This document shows, piece after piece, positions 32,438-41,170 of a DNA stretch of 54,940 nt (positions within the stretch are counted from its first letter, which is position 1; the number at the start of each line of letters is the position of its first letter). Origin of the DNA: Deltaproteobacteria bacterium (GTDB taxonomy: Bacteria > Desulfobacterota > DSM-4660 > Desulfatiglandales > HGW-15); contig JAFGDF010000241.1 in NCBI GenBank assembly GCA_016932235.1, positions 1-54,940 of the forward strand. Direction: 5' to 3'. The translations under genes and the position numbers were made by a program. The notes below the pieces were generated by a model, which worked only from the letters and a program-made list of their open reading frames with translations, made no database searches and was not told where the DNA came from.

Positions 32438-32593
32438 GATGATCTTAATATGCTGACAGGCCTTTGTACTTTCTCCGACGGCCTGCCGGAAGTCAGGCTA
32501 TTTCCTGTATTCATAACCGGTTACAAGAGGTTCTGCAAGAAAAAACATTTTTATTGAAAGAGTGCATTTTATATAAAAAAACAGTTTTTTCCC

Positions 32594-32621
32594 TTGACAA
32601 ATCAGGAATTTTCGGTAGAAT
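32594..32621 (+). promoter_or_regulatory. Promoter of the division and cell wall cluster
   Basis: TTGACA (32594-32599) and TAGAAT (32616-32621) are separated by 16 bp, near consensus. It is placed 51 bp upstream of the mraZ ATG and overlaps the first MraZ-type repeat. Confidence 0.75.
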
Positions 32622-32655
32622 GTGTCAAAAAGTGAAATAAAGTGGATAAAAGTGT
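32619..32655 (+). promoter_or_regulatory. mraZ operator: Four MraZ-box direct repeats
   Basis: AATGTGT (32619), AAAGTGA (32629), AAAGTGG (32639) and AAAGTGT (32649) repeat with an exact 10-bp period. They lie between the -10 box and the mraZ start. Known MraZ operators are three or four direct repeats of AAAGTG- or TGGG-type boxes at about 10-bp spacing, so this should be the MraZ autoregulatory site. Confidence 0.8.
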
Positions 32656-32671
32656 AATTCAGGCGGGATTT

Positions 32672-33109
32672 ATGTTCAGAGGTCGCTCAAAACATACCCT
32701 CGATGAAAAGGGCAGACTTGCCATTCCAACACGTTTTAAAGAGGTTTTAAAACAGAAGGGCCAGGGATGCCTTGTCGTCACGAATCATTTGAATTGCCTC
32801 TGGGCCTTTGCACAGGATGACTGGAGGATAATCGAGGAGAAGGCTGCGAATTTATCCCTGATGGATAACGCTGTCAATACATATCGACGTTACTTTATAT
32901 CAGGTGCCCAGGAATGTATTTTAAAACAGGGCAGAATAACGATACCTCCTGATCTCAGGGAGATAGCTGGATTAAAAAAGGATATCATGCTTGTAGGAGA
33001 GCTCAAGTTGTTTGAGATATGGGACAGGGAAAGATGGGAAGCGGAATTTCAAAGAGCAATGGAAAGCTTTTCGGATGCGAGCCAGTCTTTATCGGAGCTT
33101 GGTATCTAA
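32672..33109 (+). CDS. mraZ: Transcriptional regulator MraZ
   Basis: This 145-residue protein has two AbrB-like SpoVT half-domains: FRGRSKHTLDEKGRLAIPTRF (in two parts, FRGRSKHTL and DEKGRLAIPTRF) and ILKQGRITIPPDLRE near residue 82-96. It binds the repeats upstream and controls the dcw operon. I start it at the ATG 32672 (MFRGRS), the usual N-terminus. A GTG at 32642 is in frame, but it would put the MraZ boxes inside the coding sequence. Confidence 0.95.
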   Translation: MFRGRSKHTLDEKGRLAIPTRFKEVLKQKGQGCLVVTNHLNCLWAFAQDDWRIIEEKAANLSLMDNAVNTYRRYFISGAQECILKQGRITIPPDLREIAGLKKDIMLVGELKLFEIWDRERWEAEFQRAMESFSDASQSLSELGI

Positions 33110-33120
33110 GGATATGAAAA

Positions 33121-34056
33121 TTGGCATACCCTCACAAACCCGTCATGCTTCAGGAATCTGTAAATGCACTTGTAACGGATCCGGACGGTATCTATGTTGA
33201 CGGTACACTCGGCAGCGGTGGTCACAGCGAAGAAATAGGGAAGAGAATATCGGTTTCCGGGAGGCTAATATGTTTCGACAGGGATATCGATGCTGTGATG
33301 ATATCCGGGGATCGATTAAAGTTTCTTGGTAACAGGGTCACCATCGTAAATTCAAACTTCGCGGATATAGGAGAAGTCCTTCCGAGGTTAAATATAGAAA
33401 AAGTTCAAGGAATTCTTCTGGACCTTGGATTGTCGTCGTATCAGCTTGGCGGATCAGGCAGGGGATTCAGCTTCAACAGGGATGAGCCTCTGGATATGAG
33501 AATGGATCAACGTGATTCGGTAACTGCCGGGGATCTGGTAAATGAGCTTTCCCAAAAGGAGATTGAAAAAATCATAAGGGTTTACGGCGAGGAGAGACAC
33601 GCACGGTTAATCTCAAAAATAATCGGCCGGGAGCGCGAAAAAAAGGTCATAAATTCATCCCTTCAGCTGGCAAATTTGATTCATTCAGTGCTTCCCTCTC
33701 ATCGTAGACCAGGGACAATAGACTGCGCCACAAAAACATTCCAGGCCTTGAGAATAGCGGTTAACAGGGAGCTGGAACATCTTGAGAAATTTATGGATAT
33801 TGTTCCGCCACTTATCGAAAAAGGCGGCAGGTTGGTTTTTCTTTCATATCACTCCCTGGAGGATAGGCTTATAAAACAGACGATAAAAGAGTGGGAAAAA
33901 GCGTGTGTGTGCCCTTCGGATTTTCCGGAATGTATATGCGGAAAGAAGCCAATTTTCAGAGGATTATTTAAAAAAGGCATCAGGCCAGGGAAAGCAGAGA
34001 TATCAGACAACCCGAGAGCTCGCAGTGCCATTATGAGGGTAGCGGAAAGGATCTAG
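33121..34056 (+). CDS. rsmH: 16S rRNA (cytosine1402-N4)-methyltransferase
   Basis: This 311-residue enzyme methylates C1402 of 16S rRNA. The N-terminal YPHKPVMLQESV and VDGTLGSGGHS are diagnostic, as are LDLGLSSYQL (about 100-109) and the C-terminal SYHSLEDRLIK. The start is a TTG at 33121 with AAGGA 8 bp upstream; the nearby ATG at 33114 is out of frame. It lies 11 bp after mraZ. Confidence 0.96.
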   Translation: MAYPHKPVMLQESVNALVTDPDGIYVDGTLGSGGHSEEIGKRISVSGRLICFDRDIDAVMISGDRLKFLGNRVTIVNSNFADIGEVLPRLNIEKVQGILLDLGLSSYQLGGSGRGFSFNRDEPLDMRMDQRDSVTAGDLVNELSQKEIEKIIRVYGEERHARLISKIIGREREKKVINSSLQLANLIHSVLPSHRRPGTIDCATKTFQALRIAVNRELEHLEKFMDIVPPLIEKGGRLVFLSYHSLEDRLIKQTIKEWEKACVCPSDFPECICGKKPIFRGLFKKGIRPGKAEISDNPRARSAIMRVAERI

Positions 34057-34058
34057 AC

Positions 34059-34424
34059 ATGGTTAGACCGATAAAAGCATCAGAAATTGAAAAGAAGAGG
34101 AATTCCAAAACAGGGATCAGGATAAATAACGCCAGGATCAACAGAGGGAGATTTTATTTTACACCACGACAGATCCTTTTAATAAGCGTCCTGCTCGTCA
34201 TCTTCATGGGGAGCAGTATCGGTTATGTGTGGTCAAATTATGAAGGAACGCAGATAGGTTACGATCTTAGCAGGTTACAGCGTGAAGAGTTAAGGCTTAA
34301 AGACATAAACTTAAAACTGAGACTTGAGCTTGCAACCCTCAAATCTCCTCAAAGTATCGAGACGGCGGCAAGGTCATTAGGTCTTAGTGAGGCTCGAATA
34401 GAGCAGATAATCGTTTTACCATGA
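34059..34424 (+). CDS. ftsL: Cell division protein FtsL
   Basis: This 121-residue bitopic protein has a basic cytoplasmic tail, one membrane helix (about 37-58) and a periplasmic heptad-rich coiled coil (about 66-95). It ends with IETAARSLGLSE, typical of FtsL. It links the FtsQBL complex to FtsWI. Identification rests on size, topology and position between rsmH and ftsI; its stop overlaps the ftsI start (ATGA). Confidence 0.85.
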   Translation: MVRPIKASEIEKKRNSKTGIRINNARINRGRFYFTPRQILLISVLLVIFMGSSIGYVWSNYEGTQIGYDLSRLQREELRLKDINLKLRLELATLKSPQSIETAARSLGLSEARIEQIIVLP

Positions 34425-36382
34425 AGGTACGGGATAAAAAATGGATCAGATTTCGAATATATCTTGTAGCTTCCTTTTTTATAATTGGAGTAGGCGTAAT
34501 AATCGCGAGGGCCTATCAACTCCAGGTCCTTGAAAGAGATAAACTGGGTACGATCGCTCGTGCGGGTTACAGGGGCGAGATAAAATTATCCCCAAAAAGG
34601 GGAACGATCTACGACCGTGAAAAGCATGAACTGGCAGTCAGTGTGGAGGTGGGTTCAATATACGTTCATCCTAATCTGGTGCAGGAAAAGAAGAAGACAG
34701 CCAGTCAGCTGGCCCTCAATCTTAACATGCCCGTAAACGAGGTGCTTTCTCTCATTAGCAGTAAGCGATCTTTTGTTTGGGTGGAAAGAAGAATATCACC
34801 GGAAAAGATCAGACGGGTTAAGTCTCTTGGGATGACCGGTGTCGGATTCGCAACGGAAACGAGGCGCTATTATCCGGGTAGAGAAATAGGCGCAAATTTA
34901 CTTGGATTTGCCGGAGCTGATAATCAGGGTCTGGAGGGTCTTGAAAGGGCATATGATAAAATCTTGAGAGGACCAGAGGACATCCTTGTTCAGATGAGGG
35001 ATGCCTTAGGCCGTCCGTTTTATGTAAACAGACCACAGAATGACGATCATAAGATACGGAATCTGATTCTGACAATAGATAAGGATATCCAGTATAAAGC
35101 GCAGCAGTCTCTTGAGGCTGCGGTGAAAAAGTTTCGTGGCACGGGCGGTCAATGTATAATCATGGACCCTGAGACAGGAGAAATACTGGCAATGGCTGTT
35201 TCTCCAAGTTTTAACCCTAACGTTTTTGGAAATCACAATCCCAGCGAGTGGAGGAATCGGGCGGTAACGGATTGTTATGAGCCCGGATCCGCAATAAAGG
35301 CCTTTCTCCTGGCTACCGCTCTGGAAAAGAGTATCGTCTCACCCAATACTGTCTTCTTTTGTGAGAACGGCAAATACCTCGTCTCGAATCATACTATACA
35401 TGATACGAAAGAACATGCAAACCTGACGGTTTCGGATATTGTTGTCCTGTCAAGCAATATCGGCGCAGCGAAGATAGGATGGGAGCTTGGTTATGAAACT
35501 TTTTACGAGTACATGAAGAGATTCGGGTTTGGTGAAAAAACCGGAATTGATCTCATAGGGGAACGGGAAGGGTTTATCAGACCGGCTAGGGAATCAAAGC
35601 AGATCGACATGGCAACCTCATTTTTCGGACAGGGTATGTCGGCAAGTTCGCTGCAACTGGTCACAGCCATATCAGCCATCGCCAACGGCGGTAAATTAAT
35701 GAAGCCATACGTGGTAAAAGCTGTTACGGACCAGTCCGGCAGGGTACTAAAAGCCACACATCCCGTCATGGTCCGGAGGGTTATTTCAGAGGAAACCGCC
35801 GCAAAAACCACAAGGATTTTAGAAGATGTTGTGAGTAAAAAAGGTACCGCCCCGCAGGCCGCTATTCCTGGTTTCAGGGTGGCCGGAAAGACCGGTACTT
35901 CTCAGAAGGTGGACCCTGTCACGAAGAGATATTCCAAGAAGAATTATGTGGCTGTATTTATCGGATTTGTCCCCGTTGAAAGACCGAGGCTGGCTATCCT
36001 TGTTATAATAGACGAACCCAAAGGGCCCATATATTACGGGGGTTCGGTAGCCGGTCCGGTTTTTAGGGAGGTTGGATCATGGGCGCTTAATAGTATGCGT
36101 GTAAACCCGCAGATAAGAATGGCCAACATCGAAGATGATCTGAATGCTCAATATGCGGCTAAAGAAGAAATGCAGGTTGAACCTGAACCTGTATTGGAAA
36201 ATCAGGAAGCACTGCCTGATTTCAAAGGGCAGAGCATTCGTGAGGTATTGAGGAAAATGAACCGCCTGGGGATAGATCTTGAGATCGAAGGGTCCGGGCT
36301 TGCTTTTGATCAGATCCCTTCCCCGGGGATGCCACTGGATAAGGTTACATCGGTAAAGGTAATATTTAAACCACCTGCATGA
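34421..36382 (+). CDS. ftsI: Septal peptidoglycan transpeptidase FtsI (PBP3) with PASTA domain
   Basis: This 653-residue protein has one membrane helix (about 11-30) and a class B PBP dimerisation domain with RGTIYDR. The transpeptidase has GSAIK (Ser290, Lys293), SSN and AGKTGTSQK (Lys490). A C-terminal PASTA domain (about 593-652) begins LPDFKGQSIREVL. It cross-links septal peptidoglycan. It is longer than the E. coli enzyme because of the PASTA domain, as in Spo-type and deltaproteobacterial PBPs. Confidence 0.95.
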   Translation: MKVRDKKWIRFRIYLVASFFIIGVGVIIARAYQLQVLERDKLGTIARAGYRGEIKLSPKRGTIYDREKHELAVSVEVGSIYVHPNLVQEKKKTASQLALNLNMPVNEVLSLISSKRSFVWVERRISPEKIRRVKSLGMTGVGFATETRRYYPGREIGANLLGFAGADNQGLEGLERAYDKILRGPEDILVQMRDALGRPFYVNRPQNDDHKIRNLILTIDKDIQYKAQQSLEAAVKKFRGTGGQCIIMDPETGEILAMAVSPSFNPNVFGNHNPSEWRNRAVTDCYEPGSAIKAFLLATALEKSIVSPNTVFFCENGKYLVSNHTIHDTKEHANLTVSDIVVLSSNIGAAKIGWELGYETFYEYMKRFGFGEKTGIDLIGEREGFIRPARESKQIDMATSFFGQGMSASSLQLVTAISAIANGGKLMKPYVVKAVTDQSGRVLKATHPVMVRRVISEETAAKTTRILEDVVSKKGTAPQAAIPGFRVAGKTGTSQKVDPVTKRYSKKNYVAVFIGFVPVERPRLAILVIIDEPKGPIYYGGSVAGPVFREVGSWALNSMRVNPQIRMANIEDDLNAQYAAKEEMQVEPEPVLENQEALPDFKGQSIREVLRKMNRLGIDLEIEGSGLAFDQIPSPGMPLDKVTSVKVIFKPPA

Positions 36383-36423
36383 ATCGCCTAAGACGCGTGC
36401 AGTACTGGATAATTGGATAAGAG

Positions 36424-37929
36424 ATGAAACTGAGTCATCTATTGAACGGCATAGGATTTCATGAACTGGAAGGAGATGAGGAGGTAGAAATCAAGGGCAT
36501 AGCCTATGATTCCCGCAATGTCAGGCCGGGATATCTGTTTGTTGCAATAAAAGGGCATAATCAGGACGGTCACCGGTATCTCACAGAGGCTGTAAAAAAC
36601 GGGGCTGTCGCACTTGTCGCGGAGTATTTCAGCGGATCCTTTGAAAGGATTTCAAGGATAAATGTGCCCGATTCAAGGATTGCTTTATCAAAACTTGCCC
36701 TGCGATTCTATGATAATCCCTGTAAAGATCTTGACATCGTGGGGATCACAGGCACGAACGGAAAGACATCGACGAGCTATCTGCTTGAATCCATATTTCA
36801 TGAAGCTGGCTGCAGGCCGGCCGTTATCGGAACAATCAACTGCCGTTTCGACGGTATAACAAGGCCTTCGCCGGTGACGACCCCGGAATCTCTTGATCTC
36901 ATGCGTTTCATGCGGGAAGTTTCGGATAAAGGGGCCACACATGTCTTTATTGAGGTATCATCACATGCCCTTGACCAGGGGAGAACATCGGAATGCGCTA
37001 TGAGGGCTGCTGTATTTACTAATTTTTCCAGAGATCATCTTGATTACCACGGGACCATGGAAAGATACTTCGAGGCGAAAAGCCTTCTTTTCAAAGGACT
37101 TCAACAGGGCACTAAGGGAAAGGACAGCGTAGCAATAATAAATATTGATGATCCGAGAGGAGAGGAACTGGCCTCGTTTACCAGGGTGAAAATAGTGCGA
37201 TATGGCATGAATAGTAAAGCCCAGTTTAGGGCGGAATCAGTACGCGCAACAAGGAAAGGATTGAGTGCGGTATTAACAACCCCTGAAGGAAGGATAGACA
37301 TAAAATCTTCCCTTATAGGTGAAATAAATATCTACAATATCCTTGCGGCAGCAGCGACGGCGGTATCTCTTGGAATAGATCTTGAGAGCGTCGCGGAGGG
37401 CTTGGAGAAGATGAGGGTAGTGCCGGGGCGATTGGAACCGGTCAGCAACAACAGGGGGCTCACAATTGTAGTTGACTACGCGCACACGCCGGATGCGCTT
37501 TTAAAGGCCTTAACGAATCTCAGGCCTCTTGTAGCGGGAAGATTGATAACAGTTTTCGGTTGCGGTGGCGACAGGGATAAGGGGAAGAGATCCGAAATGG
37601 GTATGGTGGCGGGGGAAAAAAGCGATGTGGTGTTCATTACGTCTGACAACCCGCGGAGTGAGGATCCGAAGCGCATAGTTGACCAGATAGAGGAAGGGGT
37701 TCGAGGATCAGGCATGATGATGAAAGAATGGCAGGGCAATTCACACGGAATGGAAAAAGGGTATTTCATAGAAGTTGACCGGAGAGAGGCTATAAGAAAA
37801 GCGATTCTCGTTGCAGGCACGAAAGACGCTATACTTATTGCCGGAAAGGGGCATGAAGACTATCAGATTGTGGGAAATATCAGAAGGCATTTTGATGACA
37901 AAGAAGAGGCGGCAAAAGCCGCAGCGTGA
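36424..37929 (+). CDS. murE: UDP-MurNAc-L-Ala-D-Glu:meso-diaminopimelate ligase
   Basis: This 501-residue ATP-dependent Mur ligase has the P-loop GITGTNGKTSTSY (about 108-120), the carbamyl-lysine region and DYAHTPDALLKAL near residue 351-363. The DNPR motif (TSDNPRSEDP) marks meso-DAP as the added residue, so the peptidoglycan is of the DAP type. It lies 41 bp after ftsI. Confidence 0.96.
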   Translation: MKLSHLLNGIGFHELEGDEEVEIKGIAYDSRNVRPGYLFVAIKGHNQDGHRYLTEAVKNGAVALVAEYFSGSFERISRINVPDSRIALSKLALRFYDNPCKDLDIVGITGTNGKTSTSYLLESIFHEAGCRPAVIGTINCRFDGITRPSPVTTPESLDLMRFMREVSDKGATHVFIEVSSHALDQGRTSECAMRAAVFTNFSRDHLDYHGTMERYFEAKSLLFKGLQQGTKGKDSVAIINIDDPRGEELASFTRVKIVRYGMNSKAQFRAESVRATRKGLSAVLTTPEGRIDIKSSLIGEINIYNILAAAATAVSLGIDLESVAEGLEKMRVVPGRLEPVSNNRGLTIVVDYAHTPDALLKALTNLRPLVAGRLITVFGCGGDRDKGKRSEMGMVAGEKSDVVFITSDNPRSEDPKRIVDQIEEGVRGSGMMMKEWQGNSHGMEKGYFIEVDRREAIRKAILVAGTKDAILIAGKGHEDYQIVGNIRRHFDDKEEAAKAAA

Positions 37930-38029
37930 TGCATGGTTATCAGTTAATGGCTGCTAGTTACGGGTCATGATGCGGATTATCCATTAATTTAAAGTCCTGA
38001 TCGAGAAGCAGGATATATTAAAAAGGTAA

Positions 38030-39493
38030 ATGACGGTCATTATGGGCACGAGATGGGGAGAGATTACAGCGGAGGAAATCGCTTCATCGATAAACGGGAG
38101 GATAATTTCAGGAGATAGAAGGACGGTTTTTTACGGGCTTAGCAGTGATTCCAGAAAAATCAAGGAAGGGGAAATATTTATCGCACTCAGGGGTGACAGA
38201 TTCGACGGTCACGACTTCATCCCCGAGGTAATAAAAAAGGGCGCAACCGGCGTTATTATGGAACAGGGGGTGGCCCTTGGTTTTCCCGTTGGAAAAACGC
38301 CATGCATCATTGGAGTCAGGGATTGTCTGACAGCCCTTGGAGATTTTGCCCGGCACTGGAGAAGACAGCATAAAGTGCTTGTCGCAGTTATTACAGGCAG
38401 CGCCGGGAAGAGCAGCGTAAAGGAGATGGCAGCCTCCATACTCGGACGTGAAGCGAAGACTTTAAAAAATCAGGGGAATCTTAACAATCTGATCGGAATG
38501 CCGCTGACCATTCTCAGGATGGAAGATGATGACAGGATGGCCGTGCTTGAGATGGGTATGAACAGGCCAGGTGAGATCGCACGACTTACTGAAATTGCGG
38601 ATCCTGATATAGGGCTTATTAATAATGTCGCTAAAGCGCACCTGGAAGGTGTGGGAGATATCATGGGAGTAGCTAAGGCGAAGACGGAGCTCATTGAAAA
38701 GATCTCACCGGAAAGCAAAATCGCCCTGAATGGTGACGATAAATTTCTTATGAAGGCTGCATCGCGTTATTCAAGAGAAATGATAACCTTCGGCCTAAGC
38801 GATGGGAATGATATCCGGGCTGGAAATATACGGTCATTGGGGAAAGATGGAATGTCTTTCGATCTCCTGTACAGAATGGACTCTGTCCCTGTCAAAATAA
38901 GGGTGCCAGGGCTACAGAATGTGGCCAACTCGCTCGCGGCTTCAGCGATAGGTATTTTTATGAATATGTCTCTTGATCAGATAGCCAGGGGGCTTGAAGA
39001 GTTTGAAGGGATCGAAGGAAGATTAAAGGTCATTCACCTGGATGATGACATCATTCTTATTGATGACACGTATAATTCAAATCCGTTATCAGTGAATGCG
39101 GCCATTGATTCCGTAGCCGAAATAGCATCAGGAAGAAGGGTCATTATCGGCCTGGGAGAGATGCTGGAACTGGGTGATGAAAGTGTTAATGCGCATTTTG
39201 AAGCGGGAGAAAAAGTGGCGGAACTGGGGGGATCACATCTTTTCGCAATCGGAGAGCATGCGGCTGATATCATAAAAGGTGCCGTGAAAAACGGCTTTTC
39301 CCCGGAGAAATCAGTGATCGTTGAATCCTGGGTGGAAATGGCGCGAAGAATTGAAGACATACTGGAAAAAGGGGATCTTATCCTCTTAAAGGGATCCAGG
39401 AGAATTGGACTGGAAAGGGTTTCCAATCGTCTTGAGAAAATGCGGTCGAAGGAGAACTGTTATGACCAGGACAAAAAAAATCATGGTGGTTGA
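38030..39493 (+). CDS. murF: UDP-MurNAc-tripeptide:D-Ala-D-Ala ligase
   Basis: This 487-residue Mur ligase has the N-terminal UDP-binding domain with GLSSDSRKIKEGEIFIAL (about 41-58), the P-loop ITGSAGKSSVKEM (about 121-133) and DDTYNSNPLS near residue 344-353. An ATG four codons downstream is an alternative start. AAAGGTAA precedes the first. About 100 bp of noncoding sequence separates it from murE. The 3' end overlaps the receiver gene by 32 bp. Confidence 0.95.
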   Translation: MTVIMGTRWGEITAEEIASSINGRIISGDRRTVFYGLSSDSRKIKEGEIFIALRGDRFDGHDFIPEVIKKGATGVIMEQGVALGFPVGKTPCIIGVRDCLTALGDFARHWRRQHKVLVAVITGSAGKSSVKEMAASILGREAKTLKNQGNLNNLIGMPLTILRMEDDDRMAVLEMGMNRPGEIARLTEIADPDIGLINNVAKAHLEGVGDIMGVAKAKTELIEKISPESKIALNGDDKFLMKAASRYSREMITFGLSDGNDIRAGNIRSLGKDGMSFDLLYRMDSVPVKIRVPGLQNVANSLAASAIGIFMNMSLDQIARGLEEFEGIEGRLKVIHLDDDIILIDDTYNSNPLSVNAAIDSVAEIASGRRVIIGLGEMLELGDESVNAHFEAGEKVAELGGSHLFAIGEHAADIIKGAVKNGFSPEKSVIVESWVEMARRIEDILEKGDLILLKGSRRIGLERVSNRLEKMRSKENCYDQDKKNHGG

Positions 39494-39893
39494 TGATGAG
39501 GCAGGCATAAGAAATCTGCTTTTCGATGTTTTATCAGAAGAAGGATTCATGGTTACACTGGCTAAAGACGGTGAGGATTCCCTCAGGCAGATGCAAAAAA
39601 CCAGGTATGATCTTGTTATAACGGATATCAATATGCCGCGTCTTGGCGGTATGGAACTCATCAGAAGGATGAAGATGGACGGGCGTAAGGAAAAGATTAT
39701 CATCATGTCCGGGAAACCCATAGATCTCAGCAAAAATAAAAAGGAGATTCCCAAGGTGTTTGCGCTTTTAAATAAGCCTTTTCATATGAATTTATTTCTT
39801 GAAGTTGTTTCTTCAGCCTTTCTAACGGTAAATATGAAGAAATGTGATGGAAGAGAAATCTCCAGGAAGGGAAAGCTGGCTAATGCTGTATAA
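39462..39893 (+). CDS. Stand-alone response regulator receiver (CheY-like)
   Basis: This 143-residue single-domain receiver conserves all phosphorylation residues: Asp11-Asp12, phospho-acceptor Asp55 in ITDINMP, Ser83 in IMSG and Lys105 in LNKPF. No output domain follows; the last 25 residues are basic. AAGGAG lies 6 bp before the ATG. It overlaps murF by 32 bp and mraY by 11 bp, so it is translationally tied to peptidoglycan precursor genes. This is not a standard dcw member, and no histidine kinase is in the window. A role in coordinating envelope growth is an inference. Confidence 0.9.
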   Translation: MTRTKKIMVVDDEAGIRNLLFDVLSEEGFMVTLAKDGEDSLRQMQKTRYDLVITDINMPRLGGMELIRRMKMDGRKEKIIIMSGKPIDLSKNKKEIPKVFALLNKPFHMNLFLEVVSSAFLTVNMKKCDGREISRKGKLANAV

Positions 39894-40962
39894 GCTGATC
39901 TATTTGTTTCAAGATGAATTATCCTGGCTGAATGTTTTCCGATACATAACATTCAGGACGATCATCTCTACACTATCATCATTAATATTCTTTTTTATCC
40001 TCGGGGAATGGGCAATAAACAGACTCCGCATGATGCAGATAGGTCAGTATATTCGCGAGGAAGGTCCGCCCAATCATAAAATCAAGGAGGGGACCCCAAC
40101 TATGGGTGGATGTATTATCCTTCCGCTTATACTGTTATCCGGGCTGATGTGGGCTGATTTCAAAAATATTTATGTCTTGCTGTGTATCTTTATTATCCTG
40201 AGTTACGGCTTGATAGGCTTCGCGGATGACTACTTGAAAGTTGTTAGGAAAAAGAACTACGGGCTGAGTGTCAGGGGGAAAATACTATTACAAATAGTCG
40301 CGGCGTTAATAGTGTCATGCGTCTTATATAATTATCAGGGTTTCGACACATTCCTGAATCTGCCGTTTTTTAAAACAGTAAGACCCGATCTGCATTTTTG
40401 GTACATTCCGTTGATGGTTTTTATCATAGTTGGATCTTCCAATGCAGTAAATCTCACCGATGGACTGGATGGGCTGGCCATAGGCCCTATCGTTGTGACT
40501 TTTACGAGTTATCTTGTTTTTTCCTATCTCACAGGACACATCAAAATAGCCTCCTATCTGCAGATCCCTTATGTGCCGGGTAGCGGTGAACTCTCCGTGC
40601 TGTGCGGAGCCACCGTAGGCGCGGGACTTGGTTTCCTCTGGTACAATTCATACCCGGCGGATGTCTTTATGGGAGATGTGGGATCATTACCTCTTGGCGC
40701 GTTATTGGGCACAGTGGCGATAATGACCAAACAGGAATTGGTCCTTATTCTGGTTGGAGGTATTTTTGTTTTTGAAGCGCTTTCGGTTATTTTTCAGGTT
40801 GTATTTTTCAAGCTTACGGGTGGGCATAGAATCTTCAAAATGGCTCCAATTCACCACCATTTTGAATTGAAAGGGTTGCCCGAGAGCAAGATTACAGTAC
40901 GGTTCTGGATCATTGCAATTATTTTGGCTTTGCTGTCCATAAGCACACTGAAGTTGAGATGA
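39883..40962 (+). CDS. mraY: Phospho-N-acetylmuramoyl-pentapeptide transferase
   Basis: This 359-residue integral membrane enzyme makes lipid I from UDP-MurNAc-pentapeptide and undecaprenyl phosphate. Ten hydrophobic helices are present. GTPTMGGCIIL, FADDYLKV, NLTDGLDGLAIGP and the catalytic MAPIHHHFE motif are visible. I start it at 39883 (MLYKLIYLF), the usual N-terminus; a longer frame begins at 39844 within the receiver gene. Confidence 0.96.
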   Translation: MLYKLIYLFQDELSWLNVFRYITFRTIISTLSSLIFFFILGEWAINRLRMMQIGQYIREEGPPNHKIKEGTPTMGGCIILPLILLSGLMWADFKNIYVLLCIFIILSYGLIGFADDYLKVVRKKNYGLSVRGKILLQIVAALIVSCVLYNYQGFDTFLNLPFFKTVRPDLHFWYIPLMVFIIVGSSNAVNLTDGLDGLAIGPIVVTFTSYLVFSYLTGHIKIASYLQIPYVPGSGELSVLCGATVGAGLGFLWYNSYPADVFMGDVGSLPLGALLGTVAIMTKQELVLILVGGIFVFEALSVIFQVVFFKLTGGHRIFKMAPIHHHFELKGLPESKITVRFWIIAIILALLSISTLKLR

Positions 40963-40981
40963 TGATAAAGGAGGAGAGTGG

Positions 40982-41170
40982 ATGATGAGGTTTTACAATC
41001 TGTGGATGCAGCATATTTCCAATCCATTGCATATTTACTGCCGTCTTATTGATTTTGGGGTGAGTACAAGATTCTCGAAAAAGATTGGGATGGTCTATGA
41101 AAAGTATATTTATCTCTTTTTAACGAAAGACATAAAACTAAGATGGAAGTGGTCAGGAAGAAGATTCTGA
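40982..41170 (+). CDS. Possible small protein between mraY and murD
   Basis: This 62-codon frame starts at ATGATG with a near-perfect AAGGAGG 8 bp upstream, and its end overlaps the murD start by 28 bp. The product is basic and aromatic-rich (MRFYNLWMQHISNPLHIYC, then CRLIDFGV and YEKYIYLF). I recognise no family. The strong ribosome-binding site, absence of other function for this 180-bp gap and coupling to murD argue that it is translated. Confidence 0.5.
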   Translation: MMRFYNLWMQHISNPLHIYCRLIDFGVSTRFSKKIGMVYEKYIYLFLTKDIKLRWKWSGRRF

